This document shows, piece by piece, positions 49,024-60,002 of a stretch of 64,000 nt of DNA. The translations under genes and the position numbers were made by a program. Position 1 is the first letter of the stretch. Every line of letters begins with the position of its first letter. The notes below the pieces were generated by a model. The model saw only the letters and a program-made list of their open reading frames with translations, was not told the origin of the DNA and ran no database searches. Source of the DNA: Acinetobacter baretiae (GTDB lineage: Bacteria; Pseudomonadota; Gammaproteobacteria; Pseudomonadales; Moraxellaceae); contig NZ_VTDM01000001.1 in the NCBI RefSeq assembly GCF_015627105.1, positions 62,001 to 126,000 on the forward strand, given 5' to 3'.

Positions 49024-49094
49024 AGTCGTAAAAAACAAATTGAGATTACAAGAATTTACCTTCGTAAACGTTTTAAAATGAATGATGTACTACG

Positions 49095-49660
49095 TCTAGA
49101 TATTAAAAATATCTTGATGATTATCAATATAAACGTGTTGTAGGTTTTTCCTGCTTAGCATCGCCTATGAGTAATGCATTAAAACGATTAAACATTACAG
49201 TTAAAAAACCTTATGCCACCTGCAAGCCAAAGAATCTCTCAAACCCGCATATACCCAAGCCTTAAATCAGCTTCAACAAAAGTATTTCATTGGTTATTTT
49301 GACGAAAATGGATTTAAATCACACGATCATCGATCTGGTAGTTATTCTCAAAAAGAAATACCACGTTATGACTGGTGTAATTGACAATTAAACAACCAAA
49401 CCAATGACATGTGTGCACTTGTTGTATCAAGATCAATTGTGTAGCCTTGGCTCATTCGATGGCAAAGTGAATTCAAAAGTATTTCATTTTTGAATAGAAT
49501 TATTCCTGAATAACCCAAATATAGTATGATCATCATGGAGCATTAATCCTTTGCTTAGCCAATAAATACACAAGAATTAATGATCAGAGTTGATAATTCC
49601 CTTCATATAAATGCTGAGTTAAATCCTAAGCAAGCCTCACAGATGTAGTGCAAGATGAAT
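49095..49660 (+). pseudogene. Decayed IS630-family transposase remnant
   Basis: Translating the plus strand across frames gives pieces of an IS630-type transposase in the right order: SPMSNALKRLNITVKK (from 49161), then after a frameshift YFIGYFDENGFKSHDHR with the DExGF motif (about 49281-49332), LCSLGSFDGKVNSKVFHF (about 49437-49490), and a broken IIMEH-stop-SFA that parallels the family's IIVMDNASFH (about 49530-49555). Stops and at least two frameshifts make it non-functional. I could not place its terminal repeats. It is the only insertion-sequence relic recognised here. Confidence 0.65.
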
Positions 49661-50007
49661 TAAAAAACATAAAAGGTAGAAAGCTTGTATTGACTCTGGC
49701 TTTTCAGATGTTTTTTCATGTCTGTATGAATAATTAGACTGTTTGAATATATTTAAACTTTTATTTTGAAATGAGTTTCTTGAGGATTTTAGCCATATAA
49801 AATACGTTTATAGCCTGTATTTATGATAATTGAAGCATGCCTATTTCAGTAAAATTCTTTTTTTCATCTTACAAGTTACTCAGAAACACTACAGCTTAGA
49901 TCAACATAAGTTTATTAGATATTGTAAACAAGATTGAGCTTGTTTTACGAATGTTTAGCACTTAAAAAGTAAGGCTTTTGACTTGCTTTTTAAGTGCTGG
50001 CTTTTAC
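49661..50007. other. AT-rich gap with hairpin after ypfJ
   Basis: About 350 bp with no gene. A 17-bp stem with one mismatch (49957-49973 / 49982-49998, containing AGCACTTAAAAAG) lies 9 bp beyond the ypfJ stop and may end its transcript, although a U-tract is poor. A segment near 49793-49838 (CCATATAAAATA...TTATAGC) resembles the interior of the MITE-like repeat at 53698-53898, perhaps an eroded copy. Confidence 0.45.
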
Positions 50008-50913
50008 CTAAATCTCTTGCCCAAAACTATCACAACTGCTGATGTTACCCGATTGAAAACCGCGATCGAACCAATGCATACGCTGTGCACTCGTACCGTG
50101 AGTAAAACTATCTGGTACAACTTGACCTGTAGCACGTTTTTGTAAATAGTCATCACCAATTTTTTGTGCAGCATCCATCGCTTCTGCAATATCGCCTTCA
50201 TCTAAAAATTGTTCACGATCATTGGTACGTTTTGCCCATACCCCAGAAAAACAATCTGCTTGCAATTCTTGACGCACAGACAATTGATTCGCCACTTTCT
50301 GGTTAGATTGACGACTAAGTTGCGATACTTGCTTTGAAATACCCAATAAATTTTGCACGTGATGCCCAACTTCGTGTGCAATAACATAAGCCATAGCAAA
50401 ATCACCTGCTTGACCTTTATGATTCAGTTTTGTTTGATTTTTTTCACCAGAAATTCCCATTTTGTTACGCATATCTTGGAAAAAAGTGGTATCTAAATAT
50501 ACTTTTTGATCCGCAGGGCAATAAAATGGCCCCATAGCCGCTTGCCCTTGACCACATGCTGTTGTTGTTGAGCCACTATACAAAACCAAAGTTGGTGCTA
50601 CATACTGCTTGCCTTGTTCTTTAAAAATTTGTGACCATGTTTTTTCAGTATCTGCCAAAACAGTGGTTGTAAAGCCTTTAGATTCTACTTGGTCGGCAGT
50701 CGGCTGTGTTAATGCCTTTCCTTGCGTTTGTCCAGAGGTTTGTGACGTGATTTGCTTTGTGGTTTGATAAGCCTGTTGAGGGTCTGCACCAAAAAACTTC
50801 CATGCAACAAAAGCAACAAACAGTCCAACAATACTAATACCACCTGTTTTTACCGCACCACCGCCACGGCGATCTTCAACGTTTTTACTTTGTTCTCGAT
50901 CTTTCCAACGCAT
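50008..50913 (-). CDS. ypfJ: Neutral zinc metallopeptidase, YpfJ family
   Basis: 301 residues. A cytoplasmic basic N-terminus (MRWKDREQSKNVEDRRGGG) and one membrane segment (about 25-42, GISIVGLFVAFVAWKFFG) lead to a periplasmic domain. It has the zinc-peptidase motif HEVGHHVQ, and a downstream ELQADCFSGVWA supplies the Glu/Asp ligand region. Substrates are unknown. AGGTGA lies before the ATG. It is followed, in the transcription direction, by the hairpin at 49957-49998. Confidence 0.92.
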   Translation of the reverse strand: MRWKDREQSKNVEDRRGGGAVKTGGISIVGLFVAFVAWKFFGADPQQAYQTTKQITSQTSGQTQGKALTQPTADQVESKGFTTTVLADTEKTWSQIFKEQGKQYVAPTLVLYSGSTTTACGQGQAAMGPFYCPADQKVYLDTTFFQDMRNKMGISGEKNQTKLNHKGQAGDFAMAYVIAHEVGHHVQNLLGISKQVSQLSRQSNQKVANQLSVRQELQADCFSGVWAKRTNDREQFLDEGDIAEAMDAAQKIGDDYLQKRATGQVVPDSFTHGTSAQRMHWFDRGFQSGNISSCDSFGQEI

Positions 50914-50949
50914 AGCGACTCACCTGTCATGATTTTTATTTTAAAAGAA

Positions 50950-51864
50950 TTAGTGTGCTGATTTTTTAAATATTTTTTGTGCCAATGTCACGATCAATAC
51001 AACGATTGCCCCAGCAACTACGCCTAAAACTAAATTCACACCTGTAGGTACGAGGCTACCAATAATAAAACCAACATTCGGAATTTGTCCCAAACTTTCA
51101 GTATTATGGGCTGTAAAATGATGAATTGCAGGAATAGCATGCGCAATAATTCCTCCACCCACTAAAAACATGGCCACTGTTCCTACCACAGACAGTGTTT
51201 TCATCAGCTTAGGCGCAAACGCCAATAGTAATCGACCCATCTTTTGTTGTAGAGCAGATGATTTTTTTTGCAAAATAAGACCAAAATCATCAATTTTTAC
51301 AATCAATGCCACAAGACCATATACCCCTACAGTCATGGCAATAGAAATAATACTCATCACTGCCACTTTATCTATTAAAGGTGCAGTTGCTACAGTACCG
51401 AGCGTAATCACTATAATTTCAGCAGATAAAATAAAGTCTGTACGAATCGCCCCCTTAATCTTTTCATTTTCATAGCTTGCAAGATCTTGAATGGGGCTTT
51501 CTTGAGGGTCTGCTTGTTCTGTTGTCGGCTTATGCATGAACGTATGCATCACCTTTTCCACACCTTCATAACATAAAAATAGACCACCAATCACCAACAA
51601 CGGCGTAATTAACCACGGTATAAATACACTAATTAATAACGCCAACGGCACTAAAATACATTTATTTAAAAAAGAGCCTTTGGCAACTTTCCACACCACT
51701 GGCAGTTCACGATCGGCTTTCACACCCGTGACTTGTTGTGCATTGAGTGCTAAATCATCCCCTAAAACACCTGCTGTTTGCTTTGCGGCTGTTTTGCTCA
51801 TCACAGCAACATCATCTAATACTGTTGCGATGTCATCTAATAAAAGTAATAAACTACCGGCCAT
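50950..51864 (-). CDS. DUF808 family inner-membrane protein (YedI-like)
   Basis: About 304 residues beginning [24 protein letters not shown], the DUF808/YedI signature. It has around seven hydrophobic segments and a conserved ALNAQQVTG[19 protein letters not shown] stretch. No biochemical role is known. The start at 51864 has AAAGG 7 bp upstream. It lies 36 bp before ypfJ in the same direction and may be co-transcribed with it. Confidence 0.88.
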   Translation of the reverse strand: MAGSLLLLLDDIATVLDDVAVMSKTAAKQTAGVLGDDLALNAQQVTGVKADRELPVVWKVAKGSFLNKCILVPLALLISVFIPWLITPLLVIGGLFLCYEGVEKVMHTFMHKPTTEQADPQESPIQDLASYENEKIKGAIRTDFILSAEIIVITLGTVATAPLIDKVAVMSIISIAMTVGVYGLVALIVKIDDFGLILQKKSSALQQKMGRLLLAFAPKLMKTLSVVGTVAMFLVGGGIIAHAIPAIHHFTAHNTESLGQIPNVGFIIGSLVPTGVNLVLGVVAGAIVVLIVTLAQKIFKKSAH

Positions 51865-52056
51865 CACACACCTTTCTTTTGTTTTGATTTTGACTTTATA
51901 TTAAAGATATTTTAGAAGATTGGCGAACCTAAACCCACAGATTGTGAAAAATTAGCACAGAAAAAATCATATTACGGGCAAAGTCATACACATTTCCCTT
52001 GAATATCGTACAATAGTAACACGACCTCTAACAACAAAACTTTAGGATTCGCTCGT

Positions 52057-53067
52057 ATGAGTATAGATCAACGCCCCATTATTTTAACGGGAGACCGCCC
52101 AACAGGACAACTTCATTTGGGGCACTTTGTCGGTTCACTACGTTCTCGAGTTGGCTTACAAGACTCTCACCATCAACATATTTTGTTAGCAGATGCTCAA
52201 GCACTCACAGACAATGCAGATAATTTTGAAAAAGTACGCCGTAATATTATAGAAGTAGCAACAGATTATTTGGCGGTAGGAATCGACCCAAGCAAAACCA
52301 CGATTTGTGTGCAATCACACCTGCCTGCACTCAATGAACTCACCATGCTATATCTAAATTTTGTAACAGTATCTCGTTTAGAGCGCAACCCAACCATTAA
52401 ATCTGAAATTCAAATGCGTGGTTTTGAGCGAGATATTCCTGCAGGATTTTTATGTTACCCTGTTGCACAAGCTGCAGATATTACTGCATTTAAAGCCAGT
52501 GTTGTCCCTGTTGGTGAAGATCAAATTCCAATGATTGAGCAAACCAACGAGGTTGTACGCCGTATTAATCGCCAAATTGGTCGAGATATTTTACCCGAAT
52601 GCAAAGCATTGCTATCAAGTACAGGCCGTCTGCCAGGCTTTGATGGTAAAGCAAAAATGTCTAAATCTTTAGGTAACACGATTGTGTTAAATGCTACAGA
52701 TAAAGAGATTAAAAAAGCGGTTAATGCCATGTACACTGATCCAAACCATTTACGTGTGGAAGATCCAGGTCAAGTTGAAGGCAACATTGTATTTGCCTAT
52801 CTTGATGCATTTGACCCTAATAAAGAAGAAGTTGAAGAGCTAAAAGCACATTATCGCCGTGGTGGTTTAGGCGATGGTACTGTGAAAAAACGTTTAGAAG
52901 CCGTTCTCAAAAAGCTCATCGAGCCGATCAGAGACCGTCGTAATGAATTAGCAAAAGATCCTGACTATATTATTGATGTACTTAAAGCAGGAACAGAAAA
53001 ATGTCAGATCATTACGCAAAACACTTTAAATGAAGTTAAAGCTGGACTTGGCATGTTTAAGTTTTAA
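52057..53067 (+). CDS. trpS: Tryptophanyl-tRNA synthetase
   Basis: Class I aminoacyl-tRNA synthetase, 336 residues. The HIGH-type motif is QLHLGHFVGSL (near 18-28) and the KMSKS loop is intact (AKMSKSLGNT). LCYPVAQAADI and GEDQIPMIEQ are family motifs; the overall form resembles the bacterial TrpS group with a slightly longer insertion than E. coli TrpS. AGGA lies 10 bp before the ATG. Immediately downstream is the structured RNA described next. Confidence 0.96.
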   Translation: MSIDQRPIILTGDRPTGQLHLGHFVGSLRSRVGLQDSHHQHILLADAQALTDNADNFEKVRRNIIEVATDYLAVGIDPSKTTICVQSHLPALNELTMLYLNFVTVSRLERNPTIKSEIQMRGFERDIPAGFLCYPVAQAADITAFKASVVPVGEDQIPMIEQTNEVVRRINRQIGRDILPECKALLSSTGRLPGFDGKAKMSKSLGNTIVLNATDKEIKKAVNAMYTDPNHLRVEDPGQVEGNIVFAYLDAFDPNKEEVEELKAHYRRGGLGDGTVKKRLEAVLKKLIEPIRDRRNELAKDPDYIIDVLKAGTEKCQIITQNTLNEVKAGLGMFKF

Positions 53068-53084
53068 ACAACTAGATGTGTTTT

Positions 53085-53261
53085 GATTTGACTTACGCAA
53101 TCGGGCTATTTCTTACATAATATAACATTCTGATACAGCATGTTGACTGAAAAACCCATCCAAATTGCGTATTCTAAAACTATAGAAAGACAGATAGGTC
53201 GCCCCCTATCTTCGATTCAATTTTGTGCGTAGTAGTCCCCCAACTGCTACGCATTTTTTTA
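53085..53261 (+). ncRNA. Candidate small RNA downstream of trpS (Aar-like)
   Basis: Non-coding, structured stretch of about 175 nt ending in a strong terminator. Pairings: TACGCAAT (53094-53101) with ATTGCGTA (53164-53171), enclosing further GGG/CCC and TTTC/GAAA pairs. Next is a 7-bp hairpin (53192-53198 / 53205-53211) with loop TCGCCC, then the terminator stem TGCGTAGTAG / CTGCTACGCA (53226-53235, 53244-53253) with loop TCCCCCAA and seven Ts. C-rich loops are typical seed regions for G-rich ribosome sites. From memory, the Acinetobacter baylyi sRNA Aar (about 180 nt) lies between trpS and sucD, the same position. The 5' end is uncertain; it may arise from the trpS mRNA. Confidence 0.65.
53225..53261 (+). 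terminator. Terminator of the candidate sRNA / trpS
   Basis: Ten-bp stem (one G-U pair) 53226-53235 / 53244-53253 and a seven-T tail (53254-53260). Confidence 0.88.
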
Positions 53262-53697
53262 TCTTTATTATGCTGTTCGTCCATGTTTTTTAGTTTCATA
53301 TCTATTCTACTGACACAGTTCATGATTCCATTTGCATACTTAAAAAGTATTGTAAAATATGTATTTAACAAAGGAATCTAAAAATACTGAAAACAAAATT
53401 TAACTAGGCTACTTAAATAAAGCCTCATATACATTCAATTTTTTTGATTAAAATAGCTTATCAAAACAATGATTAAGCATACCTCTTATTTTTCAGATAA
53501 AAATATAAAACTAGATCTAAATTTCAAAAACCAGCTTCAAATCAATGAATACGTTGTCAATCTCAATTGAACGAGTACAATATATTTCTTAATATCTGAG
53601 AAAATTAAGTTATTTAGTTATTTAAAACGATTAACCATCATTAAATACAATCAATGAAAGTTCAAATAACACACAGTAAAGATCTTCAACGTTAAAT
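53262..53697. other. AT-rich gene-free DNA before the MITE-like repeats
   Basis: Between the sRNA terminator and the first repeat. Very AT-rich, with no frame of interest on either strand and no trace of sucC or sucD recognised, though those genes normally lie in this interval in Acinetobacter. Confidence 0.5.
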
Positions 53698-53898
53698 AAC
53701 CTGAATCACGAATAAGCCTTTTTTAAAAATCAATTATTTATGTATTTTTAACCATATAAAATATTGTTATAGCATTTATTTTTTGTCACTAGTACTTCAA
53801 CTTTTCAGGTGAAGTCACATTGTGTACCACGCGAGCTAGTAAGCAAAAATATTAAATTTACAATAACTTACTGATTTTTCTTATTCGTAATCTGGGTT
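53698..53898. repeat. MITE-like element, copy A
   Basis: 201 bp bounded by terminal inverted repeats AACCTGAATCACGAATAAG and (reverse complement of the right end) AACCCAGATTACGAATAAG, 15 of 19 matching. The interior shares AAAATCAATTATTTAT and a following CCATAT with copy B. There is no coding capacity. The ends may extend one base to TAACC...GGTTA. A target duplication is not clear. Confidence 0.65.
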
Positions 53899-53982
53899 AA
53901 AATATGACATAAATCATATATATGATCTGCACTATAATTATTTTGATATTAAAAAATTATCGTAAAACATATAGTGTCATCC

Positions 53983-54190
53983 AACCCCAATCACGGATAA
54001 ACTTTTATTTAAAATCAATTATTTATATATTTTTTCCATATGTAGCATCAATTTTCCATCCCTTACGCTTGTTTTTTTTAAGGTGAATTTAACTTATTTG
54101 CAATACAAGATGATAACGAAAAGCAGTGTAATTGAGATAAGAATATATAAAACAGTCGCTTAATCGTATTTCTTATCCGCGATTCGGGTT
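53983..54190. repeat. MITE-like element, copy B
   Basis: 208 bp with ends AACCCCAATCACGGATAAA and (reverse complement) AACCCGAATCGCGGATAAG, 16 of 19 matching. Same orientation and same interior as copy A, 84 bp downstream of it. Non-coding. The autonomous partner is not in the window. Confidence 0.65.
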
Positions 54191-54405
54191 AATCTAAGCA
54201 AAAATAATCCTATCTACACTTATTCTATCTTTAAATGACTCAAGGATGAGTAACATCTTATTTTTCTGAATACAAAATTCATATAAGTATCTTTGTTACC
54301 CTTAATAAAATATAAATACGATTTAATCGATAAAAATCGAATAGATGAAATCAATCTTACAAACGATAAGATGGACGATACATTGCGTTATGTCATTTAG
54401 TTCAA

Positions 54406-54438
54406 TAAAAAAGCGGTCTATATCAGACCGCTTTTTTA
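54406..54438 (-). terminator. Terminator of the sdh-suc-lpd operon
   Basis: Stem AAAAAAGCGGTCT / AGACCGCTTTTTT (54407-54419, 54425-54437) with a five-base loop, immediately after the lpd stop codon. It shows that lpd is the last gene of the operon here. Confidence 0.93.
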
Positions 54439-54441
54439 AGC

Positions 54442-55890
<1,449 letters not shown>

Positions 55891-55942
55891 TCACAATACT
55901 TTACCGAAGTAGATTGTGTTTTTTTATCACGATAATTTCAAG

Positions 55943-57163
55943 TTAAAGATCAAGAATGAGTTTTGCAGGCTCTTCCAATAATTCTTTTACTGTTACTAAG
56001 AAACCAACAGCTTCCTTACCATCAATCATACGGTGGTCATAAGATAATGCAAGATACATCATCGGTAAAATCACCACTTGGCCATCGACTGCCATTGGAC
56101 GATCTTGAATTTTATGCATTCCTAAAATAGCCGTTTGTGGCTGATTTAAAATAGGTGTAGATAACAATGAGCCAAATGTTCCACCATTGGTAATGGTAAA
56201 TGTTCCACCTGTCATCTCTTCAATGGCCAATTTCCCATCACGCGCTTTGCCTGCGTAACTACGAATACCGGACTCAACCTCTGCATAGCTCATACGATCT
56301 GTATCACGAAGTACAGGAACCACAAGACCTCGTTCAGAAGATACCGCTACGCCAATATCATAGTAACCATGATAAACAATATCCTCGCCATCAATTGAAG
56401 CATTTACAGCAGGATAACGTTTTAATGCTTCTGTCACAGCTTTAACAAAAAATGACATGAAGCCTAAACGTGCACCATGACGTTTTTCAAAAACATCTTT
56501 ATATTGCTTACGAATATCCATAATCGGTTTCATGTTAACTTCATTAAATGTCGTTAACATGGCAGTTTGCTGTGTTGCTGCAAGTAAACGCTCTGCAACA
56601 CGCTTTCTTAATCGCGTCATTGGTACACGTTTTTCAATACGGCCTGTACTCGATGATGCATGCTCTGTAATGGTAATTTGTGGTGCAGCTACAGGGGCAG
56701 GAGTCGCTTGATGGTTTACAACATCTTCTTTTGTAATCCTACCACCTCGGCCTGTACCTGAGATTGTGTTCGCATCGAGCCCTGTTTCTGTTAATGCCTT
56801 ACGTACAGAAGGTGCTTGATCTTGTACAACAGGTTGTGAGCGTTCTACTACTGCTGTTGCGCCTGCATGCGTTTGAGATGATGTTTTTTCAACTTGTTGA
56901 GTAACAGTAGATGTACTTGTCGATTGCCCTGCTTCAAAATGAGCAATTAATTCATTTGAAAGCACCGTATCGCCTTCTTGTTTCACAAAAGCACTAAGTT
57001 GACCGTCCGCAGGTGCAACTACTTCAAGAACCACTTTATCTGTTTCGATGTCACAAATCACTTCATCTCGAGCAATCGATTCACCTATGCTTTTATGCCA
57101 AGTTGCAATGGTGCCATCTGCAACAGATTCTGGAAATACAGGTGCTTTAATTTCAATAGCCAT
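55943..57163 (-). CDS. sucB: 2-oxoglutarate dehydrogenase E2, dihydrolipoyl succinyltransferase
   Basis: 406 residues. One N-terminal lipoyl domain with the lipoylated K43 (ETDKVVLEV) is followed by an Ala/Gln/Thr-rich linker (about 80-105), a peripheral-subunit-binding domain ([11 protein letters not shown]...[13 protein letters not shown], about 119-150) and the catalytic acyltransferase domain ending with the active-site His in [20 protein letters not shown] precedes the ATG. It lies 16 bp after sucA. Confidence 0.96.
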   Translation of the reverse strand: MAIEIKAPVFPESVADGTIATWHKSIGESIARDEVICDIETDKVVLEVVAPADGQLSAFVKQEGDTVLSNELIAHFEAGQSTSTSTVTQQVEKTSSQTHAGATAVVERSQPVVQDQAPSVRKALTETGLDANTISGTGRGGRITKEDVVNHQATPAPVAAPQITITEHASSSTGRIEKRVPMTRLRKRVAERLLAATQQTAMLTTFNEVNMKPIMDIRKQYKDVFEKRHGARLGFMSFFVKAVTEALKRYPAVNASIDGEDIVYHGYYDIGVAVSSERGLVVPVLRDTDRMSYAEVESGIRSYAGKARDGKLAIEEMTGGTFTITNGGTFGSLLSTPILNQPQTAILGMHKIQDRPMAVDGQVVILPMMYLALSYDHRMIDGKEAVGFLVTVKELLEEPAKLILDL

Positions 57164-57179
57164 GAGTAATCTCTCCTAA

Positions 57180-60002
57180 TTATTCAGCTTCGAGCGCAAG
57201 TGCGTCAGAAATAAGCTGGTTTTGTTGTTGTGCATGTAAGTAAGGTGAACCACATGCTGGAGCTGCTGCCGCTTCACGACCTGCAAATTTTAATCTGATT
57301 CCACGCCCTGTTTGAGCAATGCCCTCAAAGAGTTGCGGGGCAACAAATTGCCAAGCACCTTGGTTTTTTGGCTCTTCTTGACACCATACAAGATCGGTGA
57401 GATTTGGATAGCTTGCCAAAACTTGGGCAATACGTTGTTCAGGATAAGGATACAATTGCTCAATTCGAACAATGGCTGTATTTTCTAACTCTGCACTACG
57501 GCGTTTTGCTAATAAGTCGTAATACACTTTGCCCCCACACAACACCACACGCGTCACTGCACTGTTCGTTAAAGCGTCCACTTCGTCAATCACTGTTTTA
57601 AATTGGCCAACTGCCAATTCATCGAGTGTAGATACGGCCTCTTTATGACGTAACAATGATTTTGGTGCCATTACAATTAAAGGCTTCCGTAGTGGACGAA
57701 CCACTTGACGTCTAAGCAAATGAAAGATTTGAGCTGGAGTGGTTGGTGTAACCACTTGCATATTATCTTCAGCACACAACTGTAAAAATCGCTCTAAGCG
57801 TGCAGATGAATGTTCAGGCCCTTGCCCTTCAAAACCATGAGGCAATAGCATCACTAAACCACATACACGTTCCCACTTGGTTTCACCAGATGCAATAAAC
57901 TGATCAATCACCACTTGAGCACAGTTGACAAAATCACCAAACTGAGCTTCCCACACCACAAGTGCATGTGGTTGTGTGGTCGCATAACCATACTCATAGG
58001 CCAACACCGCCTCTTCAGACAGTAATGAATCCCAAAGTGCAAAGCGAGGTTGATTCTCTTTAATATGACATAGTGGTAAATATTCTTGCCCATTGTTTTG
58101 ATTATGCAGTTTGGCATGGCGATGCGAGAATGTACCACGCCCAACATCTTCACCACTAATACGAACTAAATAGCCATCATCTAAAATAGTGGCATAGGCC
58201 AATACTTCAGCAGCCCCCCAGTTTAAAGGAATTTCCCCCGTTTGCATTTTTAGTCGTTCATCAATCACTTTTTCAACTTGACGTTGCAACTGAAAATCTG
58301 CTGGGCGTTCATGCATAATCTTGCCAAGTTGCTTTAATCGCTCAAGGCTAAATGAAGTATCCCAATTGTCGGTATAATCCATACCTAAATAAGGCTTCCA
58401 ATCCACAAACATTTTAGTATTTGGTTCAAGGACTAAAGCATTAGCAACATGGTGCCCTGCTTCTAAATCTGATCGATAATGTTCAATCATTCGATCGGCA
58501 GTTGCTCGATCTACAATCTGTTGTTGTACCAATGTGTCTGCATATAAAGTACGGGTTGTCGCTTTTTTACTGATGGCCTTATACATACTTGGCTGTGTGC
58601 CCGATGGCTCATCTGCTTCATTATGACCACGACGACGATAACAAAATAAATCTAAGACCACATCTTTACGGAAGGTATGACGAAAGTCATGTGCCAACTG
58701 TGTAATAAATACAACAGCTTCAGGATCATCTCCATTCACATGAAAAATAGGCGCTTGCACCATTTTTGCAATGTCTGTGCAATATTCAGTCGAACGTGCA
58801 TCTTTTGGATTAGATGTCGTAAAACCAACCTGATTATTGACAATAATATGTACTGTACCACCCACCGTATAGCCACGCGTTTGTGACATTTGGAAGGTTT
58901 CCATATTAACACCTTGCCCTGCAAAAGCTGCATCACCATGAATAATCACAGGCAATACATCATCTCCACCAATATCCTTACGACGAACTTGGCGAGCACG
59001 AACAGACCCTTCAACCACAGGGCCAACAATTTCTAAGTGAGATGGGTTAAATGCCAAAGCCAGATGAACCTCTCCACCTGGTGTCATGACATTCGATGAA
59101 AATCCTTGATGGTACTTTACATCACCAGAGCCTTTTTTATGCAGTGATTTACCTTCAAATTCACCAAACAAATCAGCAGGATTTTTACCCATGGTGTTCA
59201 CCAATAGGTTTAAACGACCCCGATGTGGCATACCAATCACCACTTCTTTACAGCCCACTGCACCTGCTTGTTGTATGAGTTCATTCATCATTGGAATAAA
59301 GGATTCAGCACCTTCTAAACCAAATCGCTTTGCACCCACATATTTGTTACCTAAATATTTTTCTAACCCTTCGGCTGCTGTTAAGCGCTCTAAAATATTC
59401 TTTTTTTGTTCAACCGACAAACCATACTGACCACGTGCACCTTCTAAACGCTGTTGAATCCAGCGCTTTTCAGTCGTGTTCACAATATGCATGTATTCAG
59501 CACCAATAGACTGACAGTAGATGGCTTCCATTGCATCGACCATTTCGCCTAACGTTGCTTCTGATTTACCAATGGCCAAGTTTGCGGTATTAAAGACCGT
59601 GTCTAAATCTGATTTGGTTAATCCGTGTGTTCCTAAATCTAAATCAGGAACATCTTCACGTTGAGCAATACCTAACGGATCAAGTCTTGCTTTTTGGTGA
59701 CCACGGTTACGATACCCTGCAATTAATTGCAAAATACCAATTTGGCGATGTTCATGTGCAGTGCTGACGCTACTCGATACCACAGGTGTCATGCGGTTGG
59801 CATTTCGTGCAAGCAATAAAAATTGCTCACGAACAGCCCCATGCGGTTGGTCACCTTTTGGAAATGTATCAAAGTATATTCGCCAGTCTTCACTGACTGA
59901 GGTTGGAGAAGTTAAGTACTGTTCGTATAATTGTTCTATATACGCTGCACTGTCAGCTGAAAGTTCAGTATCTAGACGCAGTGCGTCTGCAACTTCTTGC
60001 AT
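57180..60002 (-). CDS. sucA: 2-oxoglutarate dehydrogenase E1
   Basis: Thiamine-diphosphate-dependent decarboxylase of the TCA cycle, about 940 residues. The N-terminal DSAAYIEQLYEQYL helix binds partners. Core motifs are GMPHRGRLNLL, the ThDP-binding GDAAFAGQG...NNQVGFTTS, CYRRRGHNEADEP, and the C-terminal transketolase-like region (SHRHAKLHNQNNG; LLPHGFEGQGPEHSSAR). The start is not certain: the ATG at 60002 (MQEVADALRL) is chosen; an ATG at 60014 has AAGGA too close, and the frame remains open to 60083. Followed by sucB and lpd. Confidence 0.95.
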   Translation of the reverse strand: MQEVADALRLDTELSADSAAYIEQLYEQYLTSPTSVSEDWRIYFDTFPKGDQPHGAVREQFLLLARNANRMTPVVSSSVSTAHEHRQIGILQLIAGYRNRGHQKARLDPLGIAQREDVPDLDLGTHGLTKSDLDTVFNTANLAIGKSEATLGEMVDAMEAIYCQSIGAEYMHIVNTTEKRWIQQRLEGARGQYGLSVEQKKNILERLTAAEGLEKYLGNKYVGAKRFGLEGAESFIPMMNELIQQAGAVGCKEVVIGMPHRGRLNLLVNTMGKNPADLFGEFEGKSLHKKGSGDVKYHQGFSSNVMTPGGEVHLALAFNPSHLEIVGPVVEGSVRARQVRRKDIGGDDVLPVIIHGDAAFAGQGVNMETFQMSQTRGYTVGGTVHIIVNNQVGFTTSNPKDARSTEYCTDIAKMVQAPIFHVNGDDPEAVVFITQLAHDFRHTFRKDVVLDLFCYRRRGHNEADEPSGTQPSMYKAISKKATTRTLYADTLVQQQIVDRATADRMIEHYRSDLEAGHHVANALVLEPNTKMFVDWKPYLGMDYTDNWDTSFSLERLKQLGKIMHERPADFQLQRQVEKVIDERLKMQTGEIPLNWGAAEVLAYATILDDGYLVRISGEDVGRGTFSHRHAKLHNQNNGQEYLPLCHIKENQPRFALWDSLLSEEAVLAYEYGYATTQPHALVVWEAQFGDFVNCAQVVIDQFIASGETKWERVCGLVMLLPHGFEGQGPEHSSARLERFLQLCAEDNMQVVTPTTPAQIFHLLRRQVVRPLRKPLIVMAPKSLLRHKEAVSTLDELAVGQFKTVIDEVDALTNSAVTRVVLCGGKVYYDLLAKRRSAELENTAIVRIEQLYPYPEQRIAQVLASYPNLTDLVWCQEEPKNQGAWQFVAPQLFEGIAQTGRGIRLKFAGREAAAAPACGSPYLHAQQQNQLISDALALEAE

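Noticed and set aside
48978-49094. PQQ biosynthesis genes near gcd
   Set aside because: No short PqqA-like peptide or other pqq gene is present around gcd in this window.
53143-53175. TTGACT ... TATTCT as a promoter for a shorter sRNA
   Set aside because: The 21-bp spacer is too long, and the region pairs with upstream sequence, favouring a longer RNA.
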